This document shows, one piece after another, positions 35,398 to 45,400 of a stretch of DNA of 64,000 nt. The position numbers and the translations under genes are program-made. How positions within the stretch are numbered: position 1 is the first letter of the stretch; each line of letters opens with the position of its first letter. The notes below the pieces were generated by a model. That model was not told the DNA's origin, searched no databases, and saw only the letters and a list, made by a program, of their open reading frames with translations. The DNA is from Teredinibacter waterburyi (GTDB taxonomy: Bacteria > Pseudomonadota > Gammaproteobacteria > Pseudomonadales > Cellvibrionaceae): the NCBI RefSeq assembly GCF_001922985.1, contig NZ_MRUH01000022.1, forward strand, positions 186,001 to 250,000, written 5' to 3'.

Positions 35398-35997
35398 TTA
35401 GGCCTGCGGTGCAGTTTCCTTTACCCAAGCTTTGTTTTCTAGGGTGCTGTACCACTCGGCTAGTGCTGGGTTCCAGTTGCGCCATTGGTAGTGGTCGAGG
35501 CGAAAGTCTAGGTATCCCAAGGCGGCGACCATAGCAATGGTGGCGATGTTGGGCTTTTTGGCGCTACCGATCATCTCCATATTGATGTGCTTGATGCCGG
35601 TTGCTAGGGCTGTTTTCCAGCGGCTCAACCAATAATCGGATTGTTCTGTTTCACGGCGATTTTCCATCACGGTATTTACCGCAGCTTCAATCAGGCCGTT
35701 GGCGAGGGCGTGGGCCGCCAATACGTCGTAGTAGTAGTCTTCTTTGCCGCAATAGAGGCTGTCGTTACCTGCCACTACGTAGAGCTCGTCCAGGTATTCG
35801 CATATCAGGGTGCTGTCGCACAGGGTGAGATCTGCATCTACCAAGGCCGGAATTTTGCCCAGCGGGTTTAGCTTGCGCAGTTCTTCGCTTTCAAAGTTGG
35901 TTTTCACCAGCTCAATGTTTGCCAGTTGCTTGGTGATGCGCAGCAGCATCATAACTTTACGAGCGGCGGGGGAGGTGGTGCTATAAAACAATTGCAT
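35398..35997 (-). CDS. Glutathione S-transferase family protein
   Basis: A 199-residue cytosolic GST. The thioredoxin-like N-terminal domain reads QLFYSTTSPAARKVMMLLRI, with Ser/Thr near the catalytic site, NPLGKIPALV (cis-Pro) and the glutathione-binding LCDSTLICEYLDEL. An all-helical C-terminal domain follows. AAGGAG lies 8 nt before the ATG. It is directly upstream of dnaG with 22 bp between and is probably co-transcribed, taking the position that rpsU occupies in many gammaproteobacteria. The substrate is unknown. Confidence 0.88.
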   Translation of the reverse strand: MQLFYSTTSPAARKVMMLLRITKQLANIELVKTNFESEELRKLNPLGKIPALVDADLTLCDSTLICEYLDELYVVAGNDSLYCGKEDYYYDVLAAHALANGLIEAAVNTVMENRRETEQSDYWLSRWKTALATGIKHINMEMIGSAKKPNIATIAMVAALGYLDFRLDHYQWRNWNPALAEWYSTLENKAWVKETAPQA

Positions 35998-36234
35998 GAT
36001 TAAGGCTCCTTGGGAGGGTTCGCGCTGGGTCTAGCTCGGAGCGACTTTATCAGCCTGCTGAGCACGGGGTATTTTAGGCGGGGAGTTTGCCACAGCAGGG
36101 CTGGCTAGTGCTATCAGTTGTAGGCGTCAATTGTGACATTATTCGATACTAATGGCTGAAGGCATCTGAAATAATGCCTGGCACCATAACAACATCAACC
36201 TGTGCGATCTAACCATCCTAATTTGAGGCTGTGA

Positions 36235-37113
36235 ATGAACAACAGAAAACTGTACAGACTAGTAGCCGTTGCTGCGGCTATGATCACCCCAACGACCGTG
36301 TTGGCCTTAGATAAAAAGCCAACCAATGAGGCGATTCTCGCCGAGGTCGCAATGGGCTATTCACGCATATCAATGCCAGCGCGGCTGGATTCTGTAGTAA
36401 CGGTGCCAAGTTATACCTATTCGGCGCAGTCATCCCACGGTAGCTCGTATTTGGCCGGTTCATATTCAACGACCTTGGCGGAAGAGGGTGTGGTGCAAGG
36501 CGATGCCGCTGGGTCACTTAAAAACACCGATATGGAAGTTATGTTGGGTTATCGTTCCTCAAGTAATATGAATTGGTATGCGGGCTACAAAAAGGGCGAG
36601 ACGGCGGTGGACTATATTGGTCGCGATGATGCTGCGGCCAGAATTGGCAGTGAGAGTTTTAACAAGTCTGGCTATTTTGCGGGCTTGGGTTACAGCATGA
36701 ATATGGGAGCGCTAGGTGTTTTAACCTTGAGTGTTGAGTACAACAAGCTGGATACCGACAACCGTTTTATCTCGCTAGCAGCGACCTGTGAAGGTGATGC
36801 CTGCACCGATACAGATGGTGACACGACAGCCGGCGATACTACAACGGAGGATACAACCACCGAAGATACCGTTACTGATACTGCAGTTGAAAGTACTACA
36901 GGAAACTTTTCCGATCTGGTCGGCGATTATGAAGGTAAAGCGGATGGTTTAAACTACGGCGTTAGCTGGCAAATTCCGCTCGCAAAAAATCTCGCGTTTA
37001 ACACAACCTTTAAAATAAGAAACTACGACGAAACAATAGAATCTGAAGGGGTTGTGTATAGCGCGAGCCAAAAGCAAAGTATCTTTAATGTTGGTGTCTT
37101 GTGGGCATTTTAA
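36235..37113 (+). CDS. Outer-membrane beta-barrel protein with Thr/Asp-rich loop
   Basis: A 292-residue protein with a Sec signal peptide (LYRLVAVAAAMITPTTVLA) and a C-terminal strand ending in Phe (SIFNVGVLWAF), the mark of BAM-inserted barrels. Alternating strands (MEVMLGYRSSSNMNWYAGYKKGET, YFAGLGYSMNMGALGVLTLSVEYN) fit a barrel of perhaps 8-12 strands. Between residues about 189 and 221 is a surface-loop-like segment rich in Thr, Asp and Glu with repeated TTED units, which could bind calcium or vary in length. I do not recognise the family. It stands alone, with a strong terminator about 110 bp downstream. Confidence 0.7.
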   Translation: MNNRKLYRLVAVAAAMITPTTVLALDKKPTNEAILAEVAMGYSRISMPARLDSVVTVPSYTYSAQSSHGSSYLAGSYSTTLAEEGVVQGDAAGSLKNTDMEVMLGYRSSSNMNWYAGYKKGETAVDYIGRDDAAARIGSESFNKSGYFAGLGYSMNMGALGVLTLSVEYNKLDTDNRFISLAATCEGDACTDTDGDTTAGDTTTEDTTTEDTVTDTAVESTTGNFSDLVGDYEGKADGLNYGVSWQIPLAKNLAFNTTFKIRNYDETIESEGVVYSASQKQSIFNVGVLWAF

Positions 37114-37220
37114 ATATTGGCTTTAATTTTTACTGTGCTTAAAAGGTTATTAACCATAAAGGCCTAGTCGCAAAACGAATGAAAACGAGCTGTTAAAAAC
37201 GTTGTTGATTGCTAGGCAAT

Positions 37221-37257
37221 AAAAAAGGCGAACCCTTAAATAAGGTTCGCCTTTTTT
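37221..37257. terminator. Rho-independent terminator after the barrel-protein gene
   Basis: The stem AAAAAAGGCGAACC pairs with GGTTCGCCTTTTTT around a 9-nt loop, with A and T runs on both sides. It may act in both directions between the convergent barrel and TonB-receptor genes. Confidence 0.9.
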
Positions 37258-37280
37258 ATTTTGGTGTTTTACGTTGATAT

Positions 37281-37328
37281 TTAATGTCAGGGATCGACTA
37301 CCTTTAGCACATTAAATTAGTCGATCCC
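37281..37328. repeat. Two interleaved inverted repeats (A-B-A'-B')
   Basis: TTAATGT (37281-37287) matches ACATTAA (37309-37315), and GGGATCGACTA (37290-37300) matches TAGTCGATCCC (37318-37328). The arms alternate. The 11-bp B hairpin is the more stable; it lies just past the TonB-receptor stop codon on the minus strand and has no T run. Confidence 0.7.
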
Positions 37329-37364
37329 CGAACGGCAAGGGCCATTAACTGGCCGAATAAAACA

Positions 37365-40064
37365 CTACAGTTTTAATGTGTATTCCAAGTAAAACACACG
37401 GCCTGTGGCATCGTAAAGATCGTAATGAGTTTCATCGAACTTACCATTACGGTCTAACACGGGGTCTTCATTGGTGATGTTGCGTCCGCCGAGTTTGATC
37501 GTGCCGTATTGTGACGCGTCATAGCTGTAAGACAGGTTCATGGTGGTCCAGCTGTCGAGTTTTTCGCTGGTGGTCACACGTTTAGTACCTTGAGTTGCAT
37601 CAGCCGGGTCAACAAACTCGATGGTATCTTGCAGGCCTGAACCGCCAACATAGTCGATAATAAAATCAACGCGGTTCTGACCCAAGCTCCAGTTTAAAGC
37701 CAATTGCGCTTTGGTTTTTGGCTGCAGGTTAAACCCCTTGGTTTCCTGCGTGGGGCCGCCAACATAAATGGGCTGCTTGTAGCTTAGGGATTGGGTTAAC
37801 AAGAGGTTTGAACCCAGGTGGCCGTATTTGGTATCCATACTCGCATCAAGTTGCATATCCAAACCGCTGGCTTCGAGCGTACCCTCGTTCATATAGCGGC
37901 TGTAAACAATCGGCTTGCCTCCTGAGCGGTCAACATAGGTGCCGGGTGTTTGGCTGAAGTCAAAGCCAGCAATTTCAGCGTCGAAAACATCCTGCGTTTG
38001 CGGCTGGCTGATTTTATCGTCGATGGTAATTAACCAGTAGCTTAGGTCGAGGGTAATATTTGAGTTGGCCTCCCAATTCATACCCATACTGAACGATTCC
38101 GATGTTTCTGCATCGAGATCTTTGCTGGTTTCGAAGTAGGTATCGTATTGCGAGCTACCACAGTCTTCAGGTGCAATATCGTTTAGCGAGCAGCCAAGTT
38201 GGTCGGACGCGGATTCTGCCGAGAAGGAGGCGGGGCCGTAAAGCTCATCTAGGCCGGGTGCGCGGAAGCCCTGACCAATTCTAGAACGCAGGACGATATC
38301 GTCTGTCACCACCCAACTAACACTGAGGGTTGGCGATACCGATGTGCCGTAGTCGCTGTAGGAGTCGTAACGTAATGCAGCATTAACTTCGACGCCCTCG
38401 GTAACCGGTAATAAGATTTCGCTAAACAGTGCTAGGATTTCGCGATCGCCTGTGGAGGAGTTGCCCGAGCTACCGCCAACAAAGCCGGTTTCGGAGGCGC
38501 GGTCGTATTTGTTTTGGTACGTCATGGAAATGTTTTCTACACCGGTAACGACAATAGCTTCGCCAGCGCCGAGTAGGTCGCCAACACCAAATTGCAGTTG
38601 GCCATAGCTCTTAAACATTTTGGTGTAGTTGTCTTGGGTTGTGGTGGCACTCATGGCGCCAGCACCCTCTTCCGAGAAGGGGTCGATACCCTGTGACATT
38701 ACATAGTCCAAGCCGGGATACGAGAGGTAGTAATAGCCGTATTCTTTTACATCGTACTGGCTGTTTTGTAAGTACACGTCGTAACTAATATTTTCGTTAA
38801 TATCGCCTTTTAATCCCATAGAGACATCAAACTGGGTGTCGGTAACATAGTTATCGCGCGGGCCTATGTTGGTCCAGCGATAGTAGCCGGTGAGTTCGTA
38901 GTCTTCGGTAATAGTACCGGCATCGAGTAGCGCATCAATATCGAAGGGAACATCGGGGTAGTCGGCGGGCATATCGTCCCAGCTCGCCGCAGGTGGAGCA
39001 AAACGACCAAATGACTCAACGCGCGAGGCGATGGAGGTCATGTAAAAATCCATGTTGTCGTTAATCTGGTAATCAACATTTACATAGGTGCTGAGCTTGT
39101 CGAGCTCAGCCTTGTTGGCCGAAACATCGGCATAGCCATACATACAATAGGTATTTTCGTTAAGGTCGGAAGGTGCTAGCCAATCGATATCGGCATCGAC
39201 CACGCCGAGAAAACCGTTGCCCTCTTGGCAACTGGTGGCGGCTTGAATGCGATCATACTCGGTGTTTGGATCCCAAATAGCGATGGATGCACCGTAAATA
39301 GAATAGCCATCGGTGTCGACATAAGCATCGATAACACCATCGCCCTCGGTGTCTCTTGTCCAGGGAGCTGTGTACTCACGGTCGCGGTCCCAAATTGGAT
39401 CTCGGTGGCTGCTTTCAATAGCAAAAGTCACGTTGCCTTTGTCGCCGTCAATGCCGCCAACAAGGCTTAAGGAGTGTTCAGAGCCGTCGTCATTACTGCG
39501 GTCGCCGTAGCGTGCGCTAAACTCGATGCCGTCAACGTTTTTACGCATCATCATATTGACCACACCGGCTACGGCGTCTGAACCGTAAACGGCGGAGGCG
39601 CCATCAGCGAGTATGTCGACGCGCTCTACAGCCGCCATAGGGATCATGTTAACGTTGATTACTGCGGCGCCAAGGTTGGGGGAGCCAACCATGCGGCGAC
39701 CGTCGATGGTTACTAGGGTACGTTCGTCGCCAAGGCCACGTAAATTTATCGTGGCGTTAGACTGTGCCGAGCTGCCGGAGCGCTCGCTGAAAGAGCCGTA
39801 GGAGTTGAGTGGAGAACTTCGCAGTACATCGGCAACCATCAGGCTGCCCAGCGCGTCTATTTCGGTCCTGTCGATACCGACTACTTGTGAACCCTGCTGG
39901 AATTCGGATCGCTTAATGTGCGACCCAGTAACGACCATTTCTTCAAGCTTATCGGAATTGCCGTCGTCGTCCTGAGCGAAACTATGTGGTGCTAGTAAAC
40001 TGGAACTGGCTAAACCCAATAGGGCTGCCCTAACGGCAAGTGACAGGTGGTTTTGTTTTCTCAT
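37365..40064 (-). CDS. TonB-dependent outer-membrane receptor
   Basis: An 899-residue receptor with a signal peptide (LAVRAALLGLASSSLLAPHSFAQ). The plug domain begins EEMVVTGSHIKRSEFQQGSQ and contains TINLRGLGDERTLVTIDGRRM and RVDILADGASAVYGSDAVAGVVN. A 22-strand barrel ends YLEYTLKL. The GSHIKR and GDERTLVTIDGRR pattern is typical of the large Cellvibrionales/Xanthomonas receptors used for oligosaccharide or other nutrient uptake. CGGAG lies 9 nt before the ATG. No hydrolase or transporter partner is adjacent, so the ligand is unknown; a link to mannan products from the GH26 enzyme is only a thought. No anti-sigma gene is near. Confidence 0.93.
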   Translation of the reverse strand: MRKQNHLSLAVRAALLGLASSSLLAPHSFAQDDDGNSDKLEEMVVTGSHIKRSEFQQGSQVVGIDRTEIDALGSLMVADVLRSSPLNSYGSFSERSGSSAQSNATINLRGLGDERTLVTIDGRRMVGSPNLGAAVINVNMIPMAAVERVDILADGASAVYGSDAVAGVVNMMMRKNVDGIEFSARYGDRSNDDGSEHSLSLVGGIDGDKGNVTFAIESSHRDPIWDRDREYTAPWTRDTEGDGVIDAYVDTDGYSIYGASIAIWDPNTEYDRIQAATSCQEGNGFLGVVDADIDWLAPSDLNENTYCMYGYADVSANKAELDKLSTYVNVDYQINDNMDFYMTSIASRVESFGRFAPPAASWDDMPADYPDVPFDIDALLDAGTITEDYELTGYYRWTNIGPRDNYVTDTQFDVSMGLKGDINENISYDVYLQNSQYDVKEYGYYYLSYPGLDYVMSQGIDPFSEEGAGAMSATTTQDNYTKMFKSYGQLQFGVGDLLGAGEAIVVTGVENISMTYQNKYDRASETGFVGGSSGNSSTGDREILALFSEILLPVTEGVEVNAALRYDSYSDYGTSVSPTLSVSWVVTDDIVLRSRIGQGFRAPGLDELYGPASFSAESASDQLGCSLNDIAPEDCGSSQYDTYFETSKDLDAETSESFSMGMNWEANSNITLDLSYWLITIDDKISQPQTQDVFDAEIAGFDFSQTPGTYVDRSGGKPIVYSRYMNEGTLEASGLDMQLDASMDTKYGHLGSNLLLTQSLSYKQPIYVGGPTQETKGFNLQPKTKAQLALNWSLGQNRVDFIIDYVGGSGLQDTIEFVDPADATQGTKRVTTSEKLDSWTTMNLSYSYDASQYGTIKLGGRNITNEDPVLDRNGKFDETHYDLYDATGRVFYLEYTLKL

Positions 40065-40437
40065 TGATGCGTTCTCCGTAGATTCGCTAAAGTAATTCTG
40101 ACTTCACACGCTATGGTGAACCTAGTACGAAACCCTTTCTTTGAACTGGAGTAGGTTTAATGAAAATCGCATAGGTGTATGACACGTAAAATTACAAAAT
40201 AGCGGTGATATTACGGTGCGATTAAAATAACCGCACCGAGATTGTGCGCAAGCCGATATGATTTATATCTTAATGCACACATTATCTTGATTCCTGCAAA
40301 TTAAACGCCAGCTCTTATATGGCTGAATTGTTGATACCGGTATTGGCCGAGAAAGACAAGTACAGATGAAAATTGATGAATAAAAAAACCCGCATTAGGC
40401 GGGCTTTTCGAGACTTACTTGAACCGGTTTTAAGCGC
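40065..40437. other. Intergenic region between gnd and the TonB-receptor gene
   Basis: 373 bp. It contains the TonB-receptor promoter region and, at its left end on the minus-strand map, the gnd terminator (40382-40410). Nothing else was recognised. Confidence 0.6.
40382..40410 (-). terminator. Rho-independent terminator of gnd
   Basis: On the minus strand GCCCGC-CTAAT-GCGGG is followed by seven T. It lies 28 bp beyond the gnd stop codon. Confidence 0.85.
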
Positions 40438-41904
40438 TTACGCGTTGTAGGTGGAGGAGGAGGTGTCTCCGCCGCGGCCGGTCCAGTTGGTATGGAAAAA
40501 CTCACCGCGTGGTTTGTCGGTACGCTCGTAGGTATGGGCTCCAAAGAAATCGCGCTGTGCTTGAAGTAGGTTGGCGGGTAGGCGCGCGGTGCGGTAACCG
40601 TCGAAGTACGACAAGGCCGAAGTAAGCGTAGGCGCTGGAATACCGTTAATAGTGGCTGCGGCTACAACACGACGCCAACCCGCTTGTGCGGCTTCAACTC
40701 GCTGCTGGAAGTAAGGGTCTAGCAACAGGTTCTTAAGCGCTGGGTTGTTATCGAAGGCTTCTTTGATATTGCCAAGGAACGCCGAGCGAATAATACAGCC
40801 GCCACGCCACATAAGGGCGATACCGCCATTGTTGAGCTCCCAGCCATACTCGTTAGCCGCTTCACGCATCAACACGTAACCCTGTGCGTAGGAGACGATT
40901 TTGGCTGCGAAAAGTGCGTTGCGCAGGTCTTCGATAAAGGCTTTCTTGTCGCCGTCGAAACTAGGGGTTGGGCCGCTAATCACTTTGGACGCTTCGACAC
41001 GCTCTTCTTTTTGCGCTGATAAACAGCGGGCAAATACAGCTTCGCCAATCAAGGTTAATGGCACGCCCATTTCTAATGCGGCAACACCAGTCCACTTGCC
41101 TGTGCCTTTTTGACCCGCAGTGTCCAAGATTTTGTCGACCAGCGGAGCGCCGTCTTCATCTTTGGTTTTTAAAATGTCGCGGGTGATTTCGGTGAGATAG
41201 CTGTCTAGCTCGCCTTCATTCCACTCGGCGAAAACCTCATGCATGTCGTCGGCACTCATGCCCAACAGATCTTTCATCACCTGATAGGCTTCACAGATAA
41301 GCTGCATGTCGCCGTACTCAATGCCGTTGTGAACCATTTTTACAAAATGGCCTGCGCCATTTTCGCCAACCCAATCGCAGCAAGGGGTGCCGTCGTCTAC
41401 TTTGGCGGAAATGCCTTGGAAAATAGGCTTAACGGATTCCCAAGCGGCTTTTGATCCGCCCGGCATAATCGAAGGGCCTGTTAGTGCGCCTTCTTCACCA
41501 CCGGATACGCCTGCACCAACGAAGAGCAAACCCTTGCTTTCGCAGAGTTCTACGCGTCGATTTGTGTCAGGGAAATGGGTGTTGCCGCCATCAATAATGA
41601 TGTCGCCCTTGTCTAGGTGCGGGATCAATTGTTCAATAAACGAATCGACGGGCGCGCCAGCTTTAACCATCAACATAATTTTGCGGGGTTTTGCGAGACT
41701 CTTGACTAGCTCTTCTACTGAGTGAGCACCGCGGATGCTTTTACCTGCAGCGCGACCCGCCATAAAGGCGTCAACTTTTTCGGTGGAGCGATTGTAGGCG
41801 GTCACAGTGTAACCCTTGCTCGCCATGTTAAGAATTAGGTTTTCGCCCATTACGGCAAGGCCTACTAGGCCGATATCAGAGAGTTCTTTCATAGGTAAAA
41901 TCAT
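40438..41904 (-). CDS. gnd: 6-phosphogluconate dehydrogenase (decarboxylating)
   Basis: A 488-residue enzyme of the oxidative pentose phosphate pathway that turns 6-phosphogluconate into ribulose 5-phosphate with NADP reduction. It has the N-terminal dinucleotide loop GLVGLAVMGENLILNMASKG, the substrate signature VGAGVSGGEEGALTGPSIMPGG, catalytic HFVKMVHNGIEYGDMQ, and a C-terminal helical domain ending near FFHTNWTGRGGDTSSSTYNA. The start is ATG 41904 or, four codons in, ATG 41892 (MKELSDIGLVG), which is the more usual N-terminus. Neither has a clear ribosome site. It is a single gene; zwf and pgl are not beside it. Confidence 0.96.
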   Translation of the reverse strand: MILPMKELSDIGLVGLAVMGENLILNMASKGYTVTAYNRSTEKVDAFMAGRAAGKSIRGAHSVEELVKSLAKPRKIMLMVKAGAPVDSFIEQLIPHLDKGDIIIDGGNTHFPDTNRRVELCESKGLLFVGAGVSGGEEGALTGPSIMPGGSKAAWESVKPIFQGISAKVDDGTPCCDWVGENGAGHFVKMVHNGIEYGDMQLICEAYQVMKDLLGMSADDMHEVFAEWNEGELDSYLTEITRDILKTKDEDGAPLVDKILDTAGQKGTGKWTGVAALEMGVPLTLIGEAVFARCLSAQKEERVEASKVISGPTPSFDGDKKAFIEDLRNALFAAKIVSYAQGYVLMREAANEYGWELNNGGIALMWRGGCIIRSAFLGNIKEAFDNNPALKNLLLDPYFQQRVEAAQAGWRRVVAAATINGIPAPTLTSALSYFDGYRTARLPANLLQAQRDFFGAHTYERTDKPRGEFFHTNWTGRGGDTSSSTYNA

Positions 41905-42447
41905 TATCTATTGAAGGTTACAAGGGATTGAGCGGTCATTTTCTTTAGGCGTTACAGCGAGCGTTACACAAAGGTGATAGAGCCGCTTCTGCCCAGAATG
42001 CGAAGTTTTCGCGAAAATTTGCATTGTTTTCGGCGATATTGACGAAAAGTCGCTCTTTTTGGATTGGTTTGGCTGCAAATTCGGGGAGCAACTTTACCAC
42101 TTCGGGGGACGGGAATAAAATTTTTTTGTGACGCGACCCTCTGTGCGCTTGCAATTAAAGTGTTTGCAAGCAAAATGCACACGGATAATAGTGGGTCGAA
42201 CTTTACACTGTTGACTGGGGGATTGAGCCGCGTTATAGCGTTAATTTTGTGTGTTTCTAGGCCGAATCTAAATGCGCTGTAAATGATGCGCTAGAATGAC
42301 CTCTATTAATCCAGTTGGCGCGAACTCTGCTTGTAGACATCGGCTATATTGGCTACCAAACTACCTATACTGCCAAGCCGCTAGCCACAAAGGTGTAAAG
42401 CGCTTGTGCTGTACTTCTTTTGTTATCTCTTCGATTGACGGAAATCT
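41905..42447. other. Intergenic region between gnd and the GH15-like gene
   Basis: 543 bp with divergent promoters. Short open frames occur on both strands but have no family-like sequence. A GCGTTACA direct repeat with a 12-bp period lies at 41949-41968 in the gnd leader. No RNA gene was recognised. Confidence 0.55.
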
Positions 42448-45400
42448 ATGCCTAAAAATCAGATGTTGGAAAAAATTTACCGCGAGGTAAAACTGGTCAT
42501 TCTTTCTCGTCAACACCCGGTAACGGGGTTGCTTCCCGCCAGTACCGCGGTCAATAACCACGGCGACTACACCGACGCATGGGTGCGCGATAACGTCTAT
42601 TCGATTATCGCGCCATGGGCTTTGTGTTTGGCATTTAAGCGCTCTGGTGATGCTATTCGTGGCGATGAGTTGGAGCAGGCGACGATCAAGTTAATGCGCG
42701 GTTTGTTGCAATCGATGATGCGCCAAGCGGACAAGGTGGAAACCTTCAAGCATACTCTCGATCCTGCGGATTCATTGCACGCTAAATACGACACGGCTAC
42801 GGGGCTTACGGTCGTTGCCGATGATGCATGGGGGCACCTGCAGCTGGATGCTACCTCGCTTTTTTTGCTGATGTTGGCGCAGATGTCGGCATCGGGTTTA
42901 CGGATCATTCTAACCTACGATGAAGTCGACTTTGTTCAAAACCTCACCTATTACATTGCCAGCGCCTATCGCACCGCCGACTACGGCATTTGGGAGCGCG
43001 GCAACAAAATCAATAATGGTAAGCCAGAAATTAACGCCAGCTCATTGGGTATGGCGAAGGCGGCCCTGCAGGCGTTAGATGGGTTTAACTTGTTTGGCCC
43101 CAATGCTTCGGAGCGGGCGATCGTACATACAGTTACCGATGCAATTTCGCTCGCCCGTATTAGTTTGGGGTCTTTGTTGCCGCGCGAGTCTTTGTCTAAA
43201 GAGGTCGATAGCGCACTTTTGAGCGTGATTGGGTTTCCGGCATTTGCCGTCGGCAACGAAGAGCTGGTAAATGAAACGCGCGATCAGATCTTAAAAAAAC
43301 TGGGTGGTAACTACGGATTAAAACGCTTCCTTTGGGATGGTCACCAAACCGAGTTGGAAGATCATAATCGTTTGCACTACGAACATTCTGAACTGGCAGG
43401 CTTTGAGCATATAGAATCTGAATGGCCGCTATTTTATTGTTATCTTTATATCAACGCATTGTTTCGCGGCAATCCCGCTACGGCGAAACACTACCGTAAA
43501 AAAATCGAACGTCTTATGGTCGAGCGCGATGGGGTTAGCTTGATTCCAGAGCTTTTCTATTTAGAGCGTGAACATATCGCCGAAGAAAAGCGCAACCCGC
43601 GTTCGCAGCCACGCGTACCGAACGAAAACCTGCCATTAGTTTGGGCGCAGAGCCTCTACTACACAGCATTGCTAATCGACGAAGGCTTTATTGATGCGGC
43701 CAACTTGGATCGCGTTAAGTTGCGCCAGCGAACGACAAAGTTTAATCGCTCGCAAGTGGCGCTAGTGGTGTTGGCGGAAAGTGACCAAGTAAAGCAGAAG
43801 CTTGCCGCGAACGGTGTTATTGCTGAGTCGATAGGGGATATTTTCCCGTTGAAGGTTATCTCCGCGCCGCATTTGGTTGAAGCCTATGCAAAGGTTGGCG
43901 CTAACCAAGCGCTTGGTTTGTCTGGCCGGCCACGTCGACGTTTACAAAGCCTCGCGACGTCGCAAACTTACAAAATTAACGGTAATCGTTTTCTGTGCCT
44001 GTCTTGGATTCAAAGTGGAGCCGAAGATTATCGAATGCACGATGCGCGCTTAGTTAGTCGCTTAGTAAAAAAAGAAATCGACCATATTCGCAAGCATTGG
44101 CTTAATCGTGATGTCGCGGTCTTTACCTTTATGATGACCGACAAACTTTGCGAGTCGGCAGATGCGAAGGTGCTCTATAACTGTTTGCGTAATTATCAGT
44201 TGCGAACAGAAGATGAAAATATTGGTTACGCGTCGGCAAATCTTGCCTATTTAGCGTCGCGTGAAAATAGATTGTTTGCACCGGATATTTGTATTACGCC
44301 TATCCAAGAGGAAGAGCGACGGGAGCTGGCGGACACAAGTGAGTGGGATGAATTTGCAGCCAACTTTATTAAAGCGCTTGGTAAAAGCGAGATGGAGAAT
44401 TGCGCTGCCTTAAGTGACATAGCAACAAAGTACCCGCTTAAATATCCGATTAGCGCAAAAAATTCACATCTATCAATGAAACACTTGTTCGAGCAAGTTT
44501 ATGAGTTTGGTTACGTTCAGGGGCAATGGCGTTTAGCGCGCTTGGCATTTGTGCTTTTAGGGCGGGGTCATACAGATTTAGCCGATTATCTCTCGGTGTT
44601 GTCGGCTGGCCACTTCACTATAATTGTGGGAGCTGATAAAAATCACGAGTTTGGTTTGCCGGGACACCTTTCCAATCAGCAAATTGTGGAAACCTTGAGA
44701 GAAGCAAGTTCGAGTGGTGTCGAGTTGTGTTTGCTGCAGGAAATATTTGAAGCCGTGGGTGTATTGCATCGCACCAAGCCTCGTGTGTTTGAAGGCTTGC
44801 GGTCGATACATTTACACAATTTATTGCGCTTGTGCGGGAAGCATGCCGCACCGAAGACTGATGCCGATTTGATCGAAGCTGTTTCTGTCATAGGCCCTGA
44901 TGCTATTTTGGAGGCGATCGAAAATATTCTAACGTCACAGCGTAGTATATTCTCCATGCAAAAGCGCAAGCAGTTTTCGATTGCAGATAGCGCCCTGCGA
45001 CGCGGTAGCGGCGATGGTGATGATGCAATTGATATCGATTGGTTTGAGTGGCGCTCTGAGCGGGGGGTAGTGCTAAGCTTGGAGCGTGAGTTTTTGGAGA
45101 AAATTTGGCAGAGCCTCGGTCATGCAAATTATTTGATTATTGGCGATGCTAGTAATCAGCAGTGTGTGATTGACTGCGCGTTGGTTCGTAGTTCGATGAC
45201 CTCGGGCGAAGAAATTTTTGCGCGCTTGGTGGACGATTCTCTATCACATATTCATCCACCCTACTTTAAAAGCGCAGTTGTAGAAGCCTTGCTGGCATTT
45301 ACTTTGTTTTGCGATGCCTACCCGAAGGTTATGTTTACGGCGGCGCTAAACTTAGGCGATATTGTAGAGCGAGCAGCCAAAGAGTTTTGCGCAAAGGAAA

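Noticed and set aside
41945-42282. Several 60-75-codon frames in the gnd upstream region
   Set aside because: They overlap on both strands, lack family-like sequence and lie where the promoters of the divergent genes must be.
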